Shown here piece after piece: positions 8,237 to 17,564 of a DNA stretch of 64,000 nt; the stretch's first letter is position 1; the number at the start of each line of letters is the position of its first letter. The DNA is from Thalassospira lucentensis (GTDB lineage Bacteria > Pseudomonadota > Alphaproteobacteria > Rhodospirillales > Thalassospiraceae), in assembly GCF_011806425.1 (NCBI RefSeq), contig NZ_JAATOV010000001.1, positions 868,001 through 932,000 of the forward strand, in the 5' to 3' direction. Position numbers and translations under genes: made by a program. Under the pieces are notes generated by a model. That model saw only the letters and a list, made by a program, of their open reading frames with translations, was not told the origin of the DNA and ran no database searches.

Positions 8237-9526
8237 TTGAAAAGACGTTTGGTTTTATCGCGCAGCCTTTCCTTGTTATCGATCTTTGTCGGGGCGGCAT
8301 GTGCGCTTGTCTGGATGTTTTGGCCGGAAATTAACGGCCTGATCACGCAAAACTCCCAAAAGACCGAAACGGCAGATGGCAAAAATGATGCGCCAAAAGA
8401 CCATCTGACCCTACGCCAGGTGACATATGCCGATCTTGATGGTTGGCAAAGCGATGACATGCGCGGGTCGTTGCGCGCATTCCAACGATCCTGTCGGGCG
8501 ATGGTGCGCCGTACAGATGACCGTACGGTGGGGCCAGATGCGCGTATGGGTACCATTGGCCAGTGGCGCGGGGCATGTGAAACCGCACTTGCACTGGATG
8601 CTGGTACCTTGCGTAAGGACGATGCACGGGCGTTTTTCCAAACTGAATTTACCCCGTATCTTTCGGGCAATGGCGATAAGACCGAGGGGCTTTTTACCGG
8701 CTATTACGAACCGGAACTGCGCGGCAACCTGACCCGCGAGGGTGAATTTCAAACCCCGATCTATCTGAAACCCAATGACATGGTGTCGGTTGATCTGGGG
8801 GATTTCAGCGACGATTTAAAAGGCAAGAAGCTGGTCGGGCGCCTGTCGGGCAGTCGTTTAAAACCCTATTATGACCGGGCCGAGATTGAAAATGGCGCGC
8901 TTGCCGGGCGTGATCTTGAAATGGTGTGGGTCGATGATGCGGTTGATGCCTTTTTCCTGCAAATTCAGGGATCTGGCCGGGTGGTGTTGCCCGATGGCAG
9001 CGTGTTGCGGGTGGGGTATGCCGCGACCAATGGCCGCGCCTATTACGCGATTGGCCGTGAATTGATCGAACGCGGCGCGCTGACGCGCGAAACCGTATCG
9101 CTTCAGACCATCCGCAAATGGCTGCATGACAATCCCGACGAAGCCGATGCGGTGATGAATACCAACGCATCTTACGTGTTTTTCAATCCGCTTAAGACCG
9201 ATCCCAATGACCCAGACGCCGGACCGCTGGGATCGCAAGGTGTTCCGCTTGAACCCGGGCGGTCGCTTGCCGTGGATCGGCGGTTCCATGCCATGGGGGT
9301 TCCGGTGTGGTTGGAAACAAATGATCCGATGAATGCGGACCGTAAATTCCATCGTTTGATGGTCGCACAGGATACGGGGGGTGCTATTCGCGGGCCGGTG
9401 CGCGGGGATATTTTCTTTGGCCCAGGCGAAGACGCGGCCCTGTTTGCCGGGCATATGAACCGGCCGGGCCAAAAATACGTGCTGCTGCCCAAATCCATTG
9501 ATCCCGCCCAATGGCCAGCGCAGTAG
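8237..9526 (+). CDS. mltA: Membrane-bound lytic murein transglycosylase A
   Basis: MltA cleaves the MurNAc-GlcNAc bond of peptidoglycan, leaving 1,6-anhydro ends, at the outer face of the cell envelope. The 429-residue protein has a hydrophobic N-terminal signal or anchor (about residues 5-30), the MltA barrel domain in the middle (TGYYEPELRG near residue 155, FFLQIQGSGR near 240), and a C-terminal 3D domain with VAQDTGGAIRGPVRGDIFFG, including the catalytic Asp. The start codon appears to be TTG. No lipobox cysteine is seen at a usual position, so it may be anchored by the helix and not by lipid. Confidence 0.92.
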   Translation: MKRRLVLSRSLSLLSIFVGAACALVWMFWPEINGLITQNSQKTETADGKNDAPKDHLTLRQVTYADLDGWQSDDMRGSLRAFQRSCRAMVRRTDDRTVGPDARMGTIGQWRGACETALALDAGTLRKDDARAFFQTEFTPYLSGNGDKTEGLFTGYYEPELRGNLTREGEFQTPIYLKPNDMVSVDLGDFSDDLKGKKLVGRLSGSRLKPYYDRAEIENGALAGRDLEMVWVDDAVDAFFLQIQGSGRVVLPDGSVLRVGYAATNGRAYYAIGRELIERGALTRETVSLQTIRKWLHDNPDEADAVMNTNASYVFFNPLKTDPNDPDAGPLGSQGVPLEPGRSLAVDRRFHAMGVPVWLETNDPMNADRKFHRLMVAQDTGGAIRGPVRGDIFFGPGEDAALFAGHMNRPGQKYVLLPKSIDPAQWPAQ

Positions 9527-9715
9527 GATTAAAGCCGCACTGACCGTGCCGGGGGCAATTGAATCTTTGATTAAAATCCACAGGTGGGTTGGGTTTTATT
9601 TCCAAATTAGAATTAGATAAATAACTCTGTATGGCTAAATCGTTTTGCTCCTACGTGAAAAAAGTGCCATCAGATTTTGCCCAAAAACGTTAATCAGCAA
9701 ACCGGTACTCCGCAC

Positions 9716-9751
9716 ATAAAAAAACACCGGATAGCGGGGCCATCCGGTGTT
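9716..9751 (-). terminator. Terminator after rlmN
   Basis: AACACCGGAT (9722-9731) pairs with ATCCGGTGTT (9742-9751). Read leftward, the stem is followed by a run of seven T bases, placing it 35 bases downstream of the rlmN stop. Confidence 0.85.
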
Positions 9752-9785
9752 GATCTGTCTGGAAGCTCTTTTTGGCGGGGTGGCC

Positions 9786-11036
9786 CTATTGGGCGGCAAC
9801 AACACCTTCGCCATCTGAGTCCGATTTCGCACAGCCACCGGCGGTCGCGCGTGATTTGCGCTGACGCTGGCTTTCGGATTTAAGCTGACCGCAGGCGGCA
9901 AGAATATCACGCCCACGCGGCCAACGAATTGGCGCTTCGTAGCCGTTATCAAGCAGAACTTGCGCGAACTTCTTGATGTCGTTGGTTGGCGTGCATTCGT
10001 AATCCGAGCCCGGCCATTTATTGAACGGGATCAGGTTAAATTTGCAGTGAACGCCTTTGACCAGTTTGGCCAGTGCGCGGGCATGTTCAGGCTTGTCATT
10101 GACACCTTTGAGCATGACATATTCCATGGTGATCGGCCGCGAATTGGACATGCCCGGATAATTCCGGCAGGCATCCATCAATTCTTTGAGCGGGTATTTC
10201 TTGTTGATCGGCATGATTTCGTTGCGCAGGTCATCATCAGGCGCATGCAGCGAAATCGCCAGACCCACACCGAGTTCCTCGCCGCAGCGAACGATTTCAG
10301 GCACGACACCGGATGTCGACAGCGTTACGCGGCGGCGCGAGATCGAAATGCCTTCGCCGTCCATGGCAATGCGCAGCGCATCACGGACATTTTCATAGTT
10401 AAACAGCGGTTCCCCCATGCCCATCATAACGATGTTGGACAGGCGACGGATGCCATTGGACGGGGTTGGCCATTCGCCGTAGCTGTCACGTGCAATCATG
10501 AACTGGCTGACGATTTCGCCTGGTGTCAGGTTGCGCACCAGAAGCTGGGTACCGGTATGGCAGAACTTACAGGTCAGCGTGCAGCCAACCTGCGATGAAA
10601 TGCAGACAGCACCACGGTCTTCGTTGCGATCAGGGATATAGACCGTTTCGGCCTCGTTGCCGTCGTGGAACTTCATCAGCCACTTATGGGTATCATCCGA
10701 GCTTTTTTGATCGGCAGTCAGAACCGGACGTCCGACATAGAAATCCTGTGCAAGGCGATCGCGCAGCTTTTTGGAAATGTTGGTCATGTCCTCGATGTCT
10801 TTGACACCGCGGTTATAGACCCAGTTCCACAGCTGTTTGACGCGGAACTTGCTTTCGCCCATGTCGGCCATCAGTTCGGTCAATTCTTCGCGGGAAATAC
10901 CAACCAAATCACGACGTCCGTCGGCTGCCTGCCCGTTGGCGGCGCGCGTGACGAAGTCAGACAGCGAAGGACCGTTTGCGGCGGTGCTGTCTGTTGCTGG
11001 CTGTGCGGATGCGTTTTCAGTCAGGACGTCGGTCAT
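9786..11036 (-). CDS. rlmN: 23S rRNA / tRNA adenine-C2 methyltransferase RlmN
   Basis: RlmN is a radical SAM enzyme that methylates C2 of A2503 in 23S rRNA and A37 in some tRNAs. The 416-residue protein has the cluster-binding CxxxCxxC at Cys152, Cys156 and Cys159, the [15 protein letters not shown]-contact motif, and a late cysteine in [10 protein letters not shown] that matches the methyl-carrying residue region. An N-terminal extension of about 45 residues precedes the conserved domain. The C-terminus is basic and low-complexity. It stands alone, with a terminator downstream and no close partner. Confidence 0.95.
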   Translation of the reverse strand: MTDVLTENASAQPATDSTAANGPSLSDFVTRAANGQAADGRRDLVGISREELTELMADMGESKFRVKQLWNWVYNRGVKDIEDMTNISKKLRDRLAQDFYVGRPVLTADQKSSDDTHKWLMKFHDGNEAETVYIPDRNEDRGAVCISSQVGCTLTCKFCHTGTQLLVRNLTPGEIVSQFMIARDSYGEWPTPSNGIRRLSNIVMMGMGEPLFNYENVRDALRIAMDGEGISISRRRVTLSTSGVVPEIVRCGEELGVGLAISLHAPDDDLRNEIMPINKKYPLKELMDACRNYPGMSNSRPITMEYVMLKGVNDKPEHARALAKLVKGVHCKFNLIPFNKWPGSDYECTPTNDIKKFAQVLLDNGYEAPIRWPRGRDILAACGQLKSESQRQRKSRATAGGCAKSDSDGEGVVAAQ

Positions 11037-11345
11037 CCCGGTCTCTCTCTTGGTTTTGGTGGTCGTGCGTTTTGTCGCTCTGGACGGATCGCAATATGGC
11101 GATTTTGCCCATCACGGACAATGTGCCGCGATGATTTGCGATCATAACAGAAAATCGATCAGAATGCGTGTCTTGGCCCGCGAATTTGGCAAGCGGACCT
11201 TAACGACAATAAACTCAGCCCCGCATATAGCGGGGCTGAGCCAATTTAGAAACGATAAATTTCACATTGCAGCTATCGCGCATGCGCAATCACGGTTGCA
11301 ATATGGGCCGCAGAAGGCATCCTTCTGCGTTTGTTGGCCAACCGA
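11037..11345. other. 309-base spacer with two hairpins downstream of the IalB-like gene
   Basis: The spacer holds the rlmN promoter region on the right of its start and two perfect hairpins near the other end. CTCAGCCCCGC/GCGGGGCTGAG (11214-11240) and CGCAGAAGG/CCTTCTGCG (11309-11329) both lie downstream of the leftward IalB-like gene. They probably act as tandem terminators, although their T runs are weak. No gene is seen. Confidence 0.55.
11214..11240 (-). terminator. Probable terminator downstream of the IalB-like gene
   Basis: A perfect 11-bp stem with a 5-base ATATA loop is followed leftward by GTTTATTG. A second hairpin at 11309-11329 lies closer to the stop codon. Confidence 0.55.
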
Positions 11346-11909
11346 TTAGTTTACCGGTCTTACGTTGCAAGACTTTGAAATCGCGTTATAGGCAGCGGTA
11401 AAGCCAGACAGCGAATAGGTGTCAGTGGTTTTTGTGCCGCGCGATGAATAGCCGACAACCACCATTTTGGACCCTGCCCGCATGGCTTTGATCAATTTCT
11501 GATCGCCTTCGCTGGTGGATGCCCACGCGGAATCATCATGGGTAAACAGCTTGAACGATTTTGAATCGATTTGAAGGTCCACCTTGCTGTCGGTCTTATA
11601 GGTATAACCGGTGATGAAGCTGACTTCATTGAGCAGTTTGAGCGACGGACGATGGGTGACCATCGCATAAATCCGACCGCGTTTGGTGTAGTCGCCTTTT
11701 GCCGAGGTTGGCTGACTGCCCATATAGCAGACTTTTTTGCCTTTCTCGGTGTAGGTATAGGCTTCCCACTTGCCAAAGACATCAATCAGCTTTGGGGTGT
11801 TCTGAGCTTGGGCGCTGGTAAAAGGTACTGCCACGGCGAAAGTACTAACCAGGGCCAAGAAGGCAGCAGCCAGCGAAGTTCTGACGAGACGATGGGCGTT
11901 TTTTTTCAT
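11346..11909 (-). CDS. Invasion-associated locus B (IalB) family exported protein
   Basis: This protein of 187 residues has a clear signal peptide (residues 1-36, cleavage after AQAQ) and then one IalB-like domain, seen in KWEAYTYTEKGKKVCYMGSQP, the central VTHRP motif and the late SLSGFTAAYNAISKSC motif. The two cysteines (in KVCY and KSCN) may form a disulfide. IalB proteins are periplasmic or outer-membrane proteins common in alphaproteobacteria. The name comes from Bartonella invasion, but in free-living species the role is unknown. It is a single gene with hairpins downstream. Confidence 0.85.
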   Translation of the reverse strand: MKKNAHRLVRTSLAAAFLALVSTFAVAVPFTSAQAQNTPKLIDVFGKWEAYTYTEKGKKVCYMGSQPTSAKGDYTKRGRIYAMVTHRPSLKLLNEVSFITGYTYKTDSKVDLQIDSKSFKLFTHDDSAWASTSEGDQKLIKAMRAGSKMVVVGYSSRGTKTTDTYSLSGFTAAYNAISKSCNVRPVN

Positions 11910-12110
11910 GAGGTCGCGTATCGTGTCTAGAAGTTTCGGGATGGGCCCGGAACGGGACCATGACTGGATGGTTTAAAATCACCTTATATGGCGACTTTAT
12001 GAGATTGCTTATCGATCCTGACAACAAAAGGTAAATAATCAACCAAGGAAATCAGATCGTTTGGGCAAAATCGAAATCGGGTCGGGCAGATCACCAAAGA
12101 AAGTGACCGA

Positions 12111-12656
12111 TTAACCCTGCGAACGACGTTCTTTACGCACCTGATCCAAGCAAGCCTGAACGGAAATGCGGTCATTTCCACGGCGCTTACGGGCCAGCAT
12201 GTGACGTACTTCACGGTTGTCACTTTTGGCGCCGGTTTTTGAGACAGGCATAAAGAACATATCAAACGAACATTCACTGGATCGATATTGCCAAACCATC
12301 GTTTGACCTTCGCTGCGGATCAGTTCGGGTTCGCCAAGTTTTGCCACAACAGCCTTTTCCGACAATCCGGCCAGCGTATCGGCCGCAAGCGGCACGAAGG
12401 GCAAGGCAGCGGTTTTTTTCGGGGGTGTTTTGGTCTTTTTCGACGGAGTGCGGCGCACTGGGGCCGGTTTGGCCCGCGTTTGCGTTTTGGCACCTGTGGA
12501 GAGGTTGCTATAGCTGGCATTGGTGGTGCCCGGCGGTACAGCATTGCCACCACAGGCCACAAGCGATGTGCCAATGAGCGCAAAAAGTGCGACCACCCCA
12601 AACGACCGCTTTGCGCCCGTCAGGGGTGGGAATTTATGTGTTTTTATTGAAGTCAC
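12111..12656 (-). CDS. Putative lipoprotein of unknown function
   Basis: I chose the GTG at 12656, which gives a 181-residue protein whose N-terminus is a lipoprotein signal: basic start, hydrophobic stretch, then the lipobox LVAC around residue 35. A Thr/Lys/Pro-rich linker follows, then a small domain with LAGLSEKAVVAKLGEPELIRSEGQ and WQYRSSECSFDMFF. That pattern is like SmpA/BamE-type folds, where the G-x-P-x-x-x-x-x-G stretch recurs in envelope lipoproteins. The longer open frame to 12794 would overlap the bactofilin gene and lose the signal. The start is only 5 bases past the bactofilin stop, so they are probably cotranscribed. Precise function is unknown. Confidence 0.7.
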   Translation of the reverse strand: MTSIKTHKFPPLTGAKRSFGVVALFALIGTSLVACGGNAVPPGTTNASYSNLSTGAKTQTRAKPAPVRRTPSKKTKTPPKKTAALPFVPLAADTLAGLSEKAVVAKLGEPELIRSEGQTMVWQYRSSECSFDMFFMPVSKTGAKSDNREVRHMLARKRRGNDRISVQACLDQVRKERRSQG

Positions 12657-12660
12657 GGGA

Positions 12661-13389
12661 TCAGGAATCGTCCGATTTACGCGGAATGGTGATAGCTGCG
12701 CTGTTGCCGCTGCGCGATGTGCCATCGTCGCTGCCTTCAACGTAATCAAGGGTGCCCTTGATGCGGGCGCCATTTTCGACCTGAAGCGCGCCATAGGTGA
12801 TTTTGCCGTCGATTTCAGCCGAGCTGATCAGGATAACGCGGCGTGCGTTCAGATCACCTTCGAATTTTCCGCTGATTTCGGCTTCTTCAACCTGGGCTGA
12901 GCCCACAAAGGTGCCGCCTTCGGCAACTTCGAGACGCGAGCATTCTTTGATCTGTGCTTCGACATGACCTTCGACGACCAGAACGTCGCAAGAGCCAATT
13001 TCGCCCGCCAAACGGATATCGCGGCCAACAGTCAGCTTTTTGCCTTCGGTATTGTGGTGGCTGCTGCTCGAAGGACGTCCCGAGCTGCCGCGGGTTGGAA
13101 TCTCAAGCGGGCGTTTTGCGATTTCCGGTCGGAAATTTGTGGAGTGCGGTCTACTGGACATTTCGGGTTCATCCTTTGTACGCGGCTTGCTGAAAAGGCG
13201 CGGCTCACTACGATTTTCGGTTTTTACAGCTGGGCCGGTGTCGTGTTTATTTTTTTCAGATCCGCCAGAAGCCTTGATCTCGGTCTCTTGCGTCGTCTTG
13301 GAAAGGGTGTCTGACAAATCTGTAGGAGATGTATCTGACGAAGCCGAACGGCTGTCGACTGTTTTGTTGGCTTTTTTCTTTCCAAACAT
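12661..13389 (-). CDS. Bactofilin family cytoskeletal protein
   Basis: Bactofilins polymerise without nucleotide into filaments near the inner membrane and organise cell-wall synthesis, stalks or polarity. This 242-residue protein has a disordered, charged N-terminus (about residues 1-115). The beta-helical DUF583 core follows at about residues 118-215, beginning LTVGRDIRLAGEI and repeating hydrophobic-Gly-x patterns such as VVEGHVEAQIKE and ISGKFEGDLNARR. A short disordered tail ends the protein. It is probably cotranscribed with the downstream lipoprotein gene, hinting at an envelope role for both. Confidence 0.88.
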   Translation of the reverse strand: MFGKKKANKTVDSRSASSDTSPTDLSDTLSKTTQETEIKASGGSEKNKHDTGPAVKTENRSEPRLFSKPRTKDEPEMSSRPHSTNFRPEIAKRPLEIPTRGSSGRPSSSSHHNTEGKKLTVGRDIRLAGEIGSCDVLVVEGHVEAQIKECSRLEVAEGGTFVGSAQVEEAEISGKFEGDLNARRVILISSAEIDGKITYGALQVENGARIKGTLDYVEGSDDGTSRSGNSAAITIPRKSDDS

Positions 13390-13458
13390 TGGATGACCAG
13401 ATCCTTTGTGTTTTCGTTTCGGTATTCAAAGATGCGACAAAGCCGCAATTTTAAACGG

Positions 13459-14139
13459 TTAGGCCGCAGTTTCGGGGACGTACGTCCCAAGGCGGACGGA
13501 GTAATGAACCATAAAGGCCGTGGCGATGATCGGGGCGACCAGATTGACAATCGGAATGGTCATCAAAAAGGTCAGGCCCACACCGGCAAGCCACAGCTTT
13601 TTCTGGCGGCTTTTGCGAATGGACTCAACTGTCCGCGCATCATAGCGGCGTATCGCCACCAGTTCAAAATATTCGCGCGACAAAAGATAGCCATTCATCG
13701 CGTAAAAGGCGATGACATAGACCGGTGTAACCAGAAGAAGCGGCAAGATCAGGATGTTAAGCGCAAGGGCCGTCAGGGCAAATTTCAAGCCGCTGATCAG
13801 GGCCTCAAGAATAGGTTGCGGGCGGGTTTCTGGCAGGGTCGGGTAATATCTGTCTTCGACCGCATCCGCAATCTGATCGAGCAGGAGGCTCGAGATCAGG
13901 ACGGTTGCCGCGGGAAACAAAAGAACGACCAGAATGCTCAATCCGATGCCAAGGATCCAGTCGGCAGCACTTTCAAGCCAACCACCATCCGCAAAGAAGG
14001 TGATCGAGCTTAGGCCAAACCAGATCAAGACCCACAGTCCAATAATGGTTGCCAAAGCACCGGCAACACTCAGCAGCAAGACTTTGCGAAAACGCGGGTC
14101 AGAGAATTGCGAGACGGATTTCATAAAGTCGTTGATCAT
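13459..14139 (-). CDS. EI24 domain (CysZ-like) membrane protein
   Basis: This 226-residue inner-membrane protein has four or more hydrophobic helices (about residues 22-48, 68-95, 128-160 and 190-218) and the overall pattern of the EI24/CysZ family. CysZ imports sulfate in E. coli, but many alphaproteobacterial EI24 proteins have no known substrate, so I do not assign one. The frame extends to 14196. I prefer the ATG at 14139 (MINDFMKSVSQF) because relatives begin there and an AGGA lies upstream. No sulfur genes adjoin it. Confidence 0.75.
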   Translation of the reverse strand: MINDFMKSVSQFSDPRFRKVLLLSVAGALATIIGLWVLIWFGLSSITFFADGGWLESAADWILGIGLSILVVLLFPAATVLISSLLLDQIADAVEDRYYPTLPETRPQPILEALISGLKFALTALALNILILPLLLVTPVYVIAFYAMNGYLLSREYFELVAIRRYDARTVESIRKSRQKKLWLAGVGLTFLMTIPIVNLVAPIIATAFMVHYSVRLGTYVPETAA

Positions 14140-14321
14140 CGAACGTATTGGTCCTGTCGTGTCATTTTCGTTGGGTGCGCCGGTAAACACGCGCATCCAT
14201 CAAGGGAATCATGCCTTACGTTACTAGACAATGAAAATTAACAGCCTGTGAAATCTGTTGGTCACAGGGGAAATTTCGCTGCCTTTTTCATGCAAAGCCG
14301 GTTTTACCGTGCGGGTTGGGC

Positions 14322-14360
14322 AAAAAAAAGGCGTCCGGCCAGGGGGGTGAACCGGACGCC
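14322..14360 (-). terminator. Strong intrinsic terminator of the candidate small RNA
   Basis: A perfect 9-bp GC-rich stem with a 13-base loop is followed leftward by eight T bases. The nearest leftward gene upstream is lolA, more than 600 bases away, so it probably ends a separate short transcript. Confidence 0.8.
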
Positions 14361-14450
14361 AGCGCTCCGTCATTTGGAGCGTGAGGACAGGTAGGGGAGA
14401 CCATGCCCTCACACCGGGTTCCTCTCGCTAATTTAGGAACCTTGTGACAG
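14322..14450 (-). ncRNA. Candidate structured small RNA with terminator
   Basis: Read leftward, about 130 bases fold into four consecutive hairpins: GGTTCCT/AGGAACC (14417-14423 with 14435-14441), GTGAGG/CCTCAC (14381-14386 with 14407-14412), CGCTCC/GGAGCG (14363-14368 with 14376-14381) and the terminator GGCGTCCGG/CCGGACGCC (14330-14338 with 14352-14360). The last is followed by eight T bases. The loops read C-rich (CUCCCC, ACCCCCCU), which could pair with ribosome-binding sites, as in anti-Shine-Dalgarno small RNAs. The 5' end is uncertain and may reach 14540. No open frame fits. It is not tmRNA and does not match the 4.5S core. Confidence 0.5.
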
Positions 14451-14991
14451 CTTTTCATATAGGAAGCAGCACGTGCTTTCGCCAGCGATCGCAAGCGTGA
14501 AAGCCAAAGAATCTTTGGGGTTGGCGATGATTTTTTCGTGAGCTGTTAATCATTTCGTAACCCCAATGTCTGCAACGGTTTGAATCAAAAAGTTTTGCCG
14601 TTTTAAATGTGATTTTGGGCACACATGCAGATCTTCGCACCCAACCGTGAAAAAATTTAGGGGTGGCGAATTTATACTTGAGGATGATGTGGGTTTGGTC
14701 GCGTTTGGAAGCCCGTTTGGGGTGCGACGGGCACGCTTTGGACCGGCGATCGCGTTATCGCCATCGGGTATTGGACGTGCTGAGTTTTTCGGCGGGAGAT
14801 TTGGAGATTTAAGGGCTGGTGTCATTTGCAAAAACGCGAAATGGGCGCGTTTTGGGGCCATCGCAATTTGGGCGTCTTAACGTTTTAAGGATTTTGAGCA
14901 TCGCTGGGTGATACTCAAAATCCTAATTTTTCGGACGCGGGCCAGACGGCGAAAGTGCTGTCGGGCGGAATTTGTTTTTAAGGAAAAGGCC
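14451..14991. other. Gene-poor stretch between the small RNA and lolA
   Basis: Neither the 14647-14880 plus frame nor the 14550-14861 minus frame looks like a real protein. The stretch probably includes the small-RNA promoter; TTGCAG and GATTAA about 18 bases apart are seen on the minus strand near 14530-14575. It also holds the hairpin at 14888-14924. The remainder is unexplained. Confidence 0.4.
14888..14924. terminator. Inverted repeat downstream of lolA
   Basis: AGGATTTTGAG and CTCAAAATCCT form a perfect 11-bp stem with a 15-base loop, 67 bases past the lolA stop. T-rich bases flank it on the plus strand (AATTTTT). Confidence 0.6.
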
Positions 14992-15729
14992 TTAGCCGCC
15001 GCGCTGGTTGGGCCAGATGCGTTTGAACTTAAACAGTTCCGGATCAAGTGAGACGCCGTCTTCGGCGTTGAAAAGGGTCACGGTTGTTTGGATCCCGGTT
15101 GGGTCGGTGACGATCCACTGACGCAATTGCATCGGGTTTTCAGCAAACACCAAGGTCACACTGCCGGCACCCGGATCGGATTTGCGCACCAGCTCGACCC
15201 GAATGGTTTCGGCCGTGCGGCGGTAATCAACGATTTTAACCTTTTCGGACAGCGAAATGTTTTTCGCCAGAATGATACCAGCGGGCGTTTCATCAATATC
15301 GAAATAGGTCGGGGCGTTGATTTCTTTGTCATAATAGATGAAATCACTGCCCGTTGAGACCAACAGGATTTGCGCCGGTGGGTTATATTCAAACCGCATT
15401 TTGCCCGGGCGCTGCATGTAAAGCTTGCCCTCGGCGGTACCACCATCTGATGAAATCTGGACGAAATCAGCGCGAATGGTGGTGATATTTGCCAGATAGT
15501 TTTCGATCTTTTTGACCATTTCCGGGCTGATATCGGCGTTTTTGGCCGTGCCCGTTTCGTTGGTTGCGCCATTTGCTGATTGGGCGTGCGCAGGTGTCGG
15601 CAACAAACCGATGCTGGCTGCGCCGCCAAGAACGCTGGCCATGGCAAGTGCAGATGCAACAATGACAGACCGGCTTTTCTGGCCGATTTTGCGGGTGTCG
15701 GTTGTCTTGGTACGGTTTGAAGATGCCAT
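14992..15729 (-). CDS. lolA: Outer-membrane lipoprotein carrier protein LolA
   Basis: LolA ferries lipoproteins across the periplasm from the LolCDE complex to the outer membrane. The 245-residue precursor has a long signal peptide (about residues 1-49, ending AHAQ), then a LolA domain with the IENYLANITTIRADFVQ start, the GKLYMQRPGKMRFEYNPP strand pair, and the DPTGIQTTVTLFNAEDGV segment. Length is typical of alphaproteobacterial LolA. It often lies next to ftsK; here it does not, and a gene-poor stretch and the divergent gshB surround it. Confidence 0.9.
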   Translation of the reverse strand: MASSNRTKTTDTRKIGQKSRSVIVASALAMASVLGGAASIGLLPTPAHAQSANGATNETGTAKNADISPEMVKKIENYLANITTIRADFVQISSDGGTAEGKLYMQRPGKMRFEYNPPAQILLVSTGSDFIYYDKEINAPTYFDIDETPAGIILAKNISLSEKVKIVDYRRTAETIRVELVRKSDPGAGSVTLVFAENPMQLRQWIVTDPTGIQTTVTLFNAEDGVSLDPELFKFKRIWPNQRGG

Positions 15730-15985
15730 CTTGTCTGTCTTGCCTGTCTGGTCGAAATAACAATTATCTCATCACGATTGCAGAACATGAATGGCGGATG
15801 ATAAAAATCCTGCCAAATTAGTCACCATCAATCGCGAATTACATATCGCATCATTTGGCCGGGAAGGCCAGCCGGGTCAAGGCGTGCCCGCAAATGATCA
15901 CAATTGACCATGTGAAACCGGGTCGGGTTTTGGTCAGGATCGGTTTGCAAAGCCACGCAAGCCCCGGAAAAGGAGAACGCGTTTT

Positions 15986-16930
15986 ATGAGCCGTATTGTC
16001 GCCATTCAGATGGACCCGATTGCGTCCATTGATATCAAAGGGGACTCAACCTTTGTCATGGGGCTGGAAGCCCAGTCGCGCGGATATGATCTTTTACATT
16101 ATCATCCCGACGACATGTTTTATGACCGGGGTCGGGTTTTTGCCGAAGTTCGACCGATGACCTTGCGCTATGAAGCGGGCAATCATTATGACCTGGGCGA
16201 TGCCAAGATCATTGATTTGGCAAAGGAAACCGATGTCATCTTGATGCGTCAGGACCCACCGTTTGACATGAATTACATTACAGCAAGCCATTTGCTGGAA
16301 TCCATTCATCCGGAAACCTTTGTGGTCAACCATCCGGGTCATGTGCGCAATGCGCCGGAAAAAATCTTTGTTACCGAATTTCCCGACCTGATGCCGCCCA
16401 CCATGATCACACGGTCGCCCGCGCGCATTCGCGATTTCCGCGAGGAATACAAAGACATCATCGTCAAACCGTTGTTTGGCAATGGCGGCGCGGGTGTTTT
16501 CCACCTTAAGCCCGGTGATGAAAACCTGAATTCGCTGTTGGAATTGTTTGCCGCCCAGTCGCGTGAACCGTTGATGGTGCAGGCCTATTTGCCCGATGTC
16601 CGCAAAGGCGACAAACGCATCATTCTGGTCGATGGCAAGGCAGTTGGCGCGATCAACCGTGTTCCGGCCGAGGGCGAAGCACGGTCGAACATGCATGTTG
16701 GCGGTGTTGCGGTGAAATCGATGCTGACCGATCGTGAAAAGGAAATCTGCGAACGGATCGGGCCGGAGCTTAAAAAGCGCGATCTGATCTTTGTCGGGAT
16801 TGATGTGATCGGCGATTATATGACCGAAATCAACGTCACCTCGCCAACCGGATTGCAGGAAATAAACCGGTTTGACGGATCGAAACTTGAAAGTCTGATC
16901 TGGGACGCGATTGACAGCCGACTGGCGTAA
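15986..16930 (+). CDS. gshB: Glutathione synthetase
   Basis: GshB joins gamma-glutamylcysteine and glycine using ATP in the second step of glutathione synthesis. The 314-residue protein is full length. The N-terminal domain has the [18 protein letters not shown] motif, and the ATP-grasp domain has [18 protein letters not shown], the [12 protein letters not shown] loop and the C-terminal [21 protein letters not shown] metal-binding segment. AAAAGGAGAACG stands before the ATG. It is a single gene, ended by a hairpin that also faces the convergent cupin gene. Confidence 0.96.
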   Translation: MSRIVAIQMDPIASIDIKGDSTFVMGLEAQSRGYDLLHYHPDDMFYDRGRVFAEVRPMTLRYEAGNHYDLGDAKIIDLAKETDVILMRQDPPFDMNYITASHLLESIHPETFVVNHPGHVRNAPEKIFVTEFPDLMPPTMITRSPARIRDFREEYKDIIVKPLFGNGGAGVFHLKPGDENLNSLLELFAAQSREPLMVQAYLPDVRKGDKRIILVDGKAVGAINRVPAEGEARSNMHVGGVAVKSMLTDREKEICERIGPELKKRDLIFVGIDVIGDYMTEINVTSPTGLQEINRFDGSKLESLIWDAIDSRLA

Positions 16931-16960
16931 GCCCGGCAGTTTGACGACATAAATTGAATG

Positions 16961-16995
16961 AAGGGCAGGTGCGATTGCGGACCTGCCCTTTGTGT
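16961..16995. terminator. Bidirectional terminator between gshB and the cupin gene
   Basis: AAGGGCAGGT pairs with ACCTGCCCTT around a 10-base loop, with T bases on the right. It separates the two convergent genes. Confidence 0.75.
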
Positions 16996-17041
16996 TTTGG
17001 TTTTAAGTGTTTTTAAGGCCGCGTCAGCGTTATTGAGCCGC

Positions 17042-17335
17042 CTATTTGATTTCAACTTCAACGAAGGTGAAATCGAATGCGTTGTCGTTAATCACGTTAT
17101 GGGCAACGCCGGTTTTGCGGGCATAGGATTGCCCAGCCTTAAGGTCAGATGTGACGACGGTGCCATCATGCATTTCAATGGTCAGCGCACCGGTGGTCAT
17201 GGGAACAACCACATAGTCCATTTCATGAACGTGACCGCCGGTTTCCGCACCGGGCGGGAAATGCCATTCGGTGACGCGTACGGTATCGTCATCGACCTGA
17301 ACGGTCGGAATTGCTTTGGGGCGTTGTGAAGCCAA
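17042..17335 (-). CDS. Small cupin-domain protein
   Basis: The start is best placed at a TTG (17335), because AGGAGA lies 5-6 bases upstream and the protein then is a compact 97-residue single cupin. The metal-binding pattern appears in GAETGGHVHEMDYVVVP, with two histidines and a glutamate, and again in GVAHNV. Such small cupins can be dioxygenases, isomerases or sensors, and nothing here tells which. It is convergent with gshB and divergent from the PhoD-like gene. Confidence 0.75.
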   Translation of the reverse strand: MASQRPKAIPTVQVDDDTVRVTEWHFPPGAETGGHVHEMDYVVVPMTTGALTIEMHDGTVVTSDLKAGQSYARKTGVAHNVINDNAFDFTFVEVEIK

Positions 17336-17564
17336 GGTTTTTCTCCTGATATGTGGGGCGCAGTTTCTTTTTCGTCTGATCACGGTAAACGATTGTCCGG
17401 CGGCCTCAATGAAAAAATGCATAAATATTTGGCATGAGCCGACTTTGCCCTTTTTTGTGCATGTATTGGGTGCAGATTGGACAGGGCCAAAAGCAATTCT
17501 GGAACTAAAACCCCTATCAAGCGTATGAATGGATAGCATTTTCGCGCAAAGGTAACAGGACCAC

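Noticed and set aside
14322..14450. tmRNA, 6S RNA or 4.5S RNA as an identity for the small RNA
   Set aside because: None of the conserved cores that I know (tmRNA acceptor and tag region, 6S bubble, 4.5S GGAAGGAAGCAGCC loop) is present.
14647..14880. 77-residue frame near the small RNA
   Set aside because: Gly/Arg/Phe-rich translation with no ribosome-binding site; a frame of that length is expected by chance.
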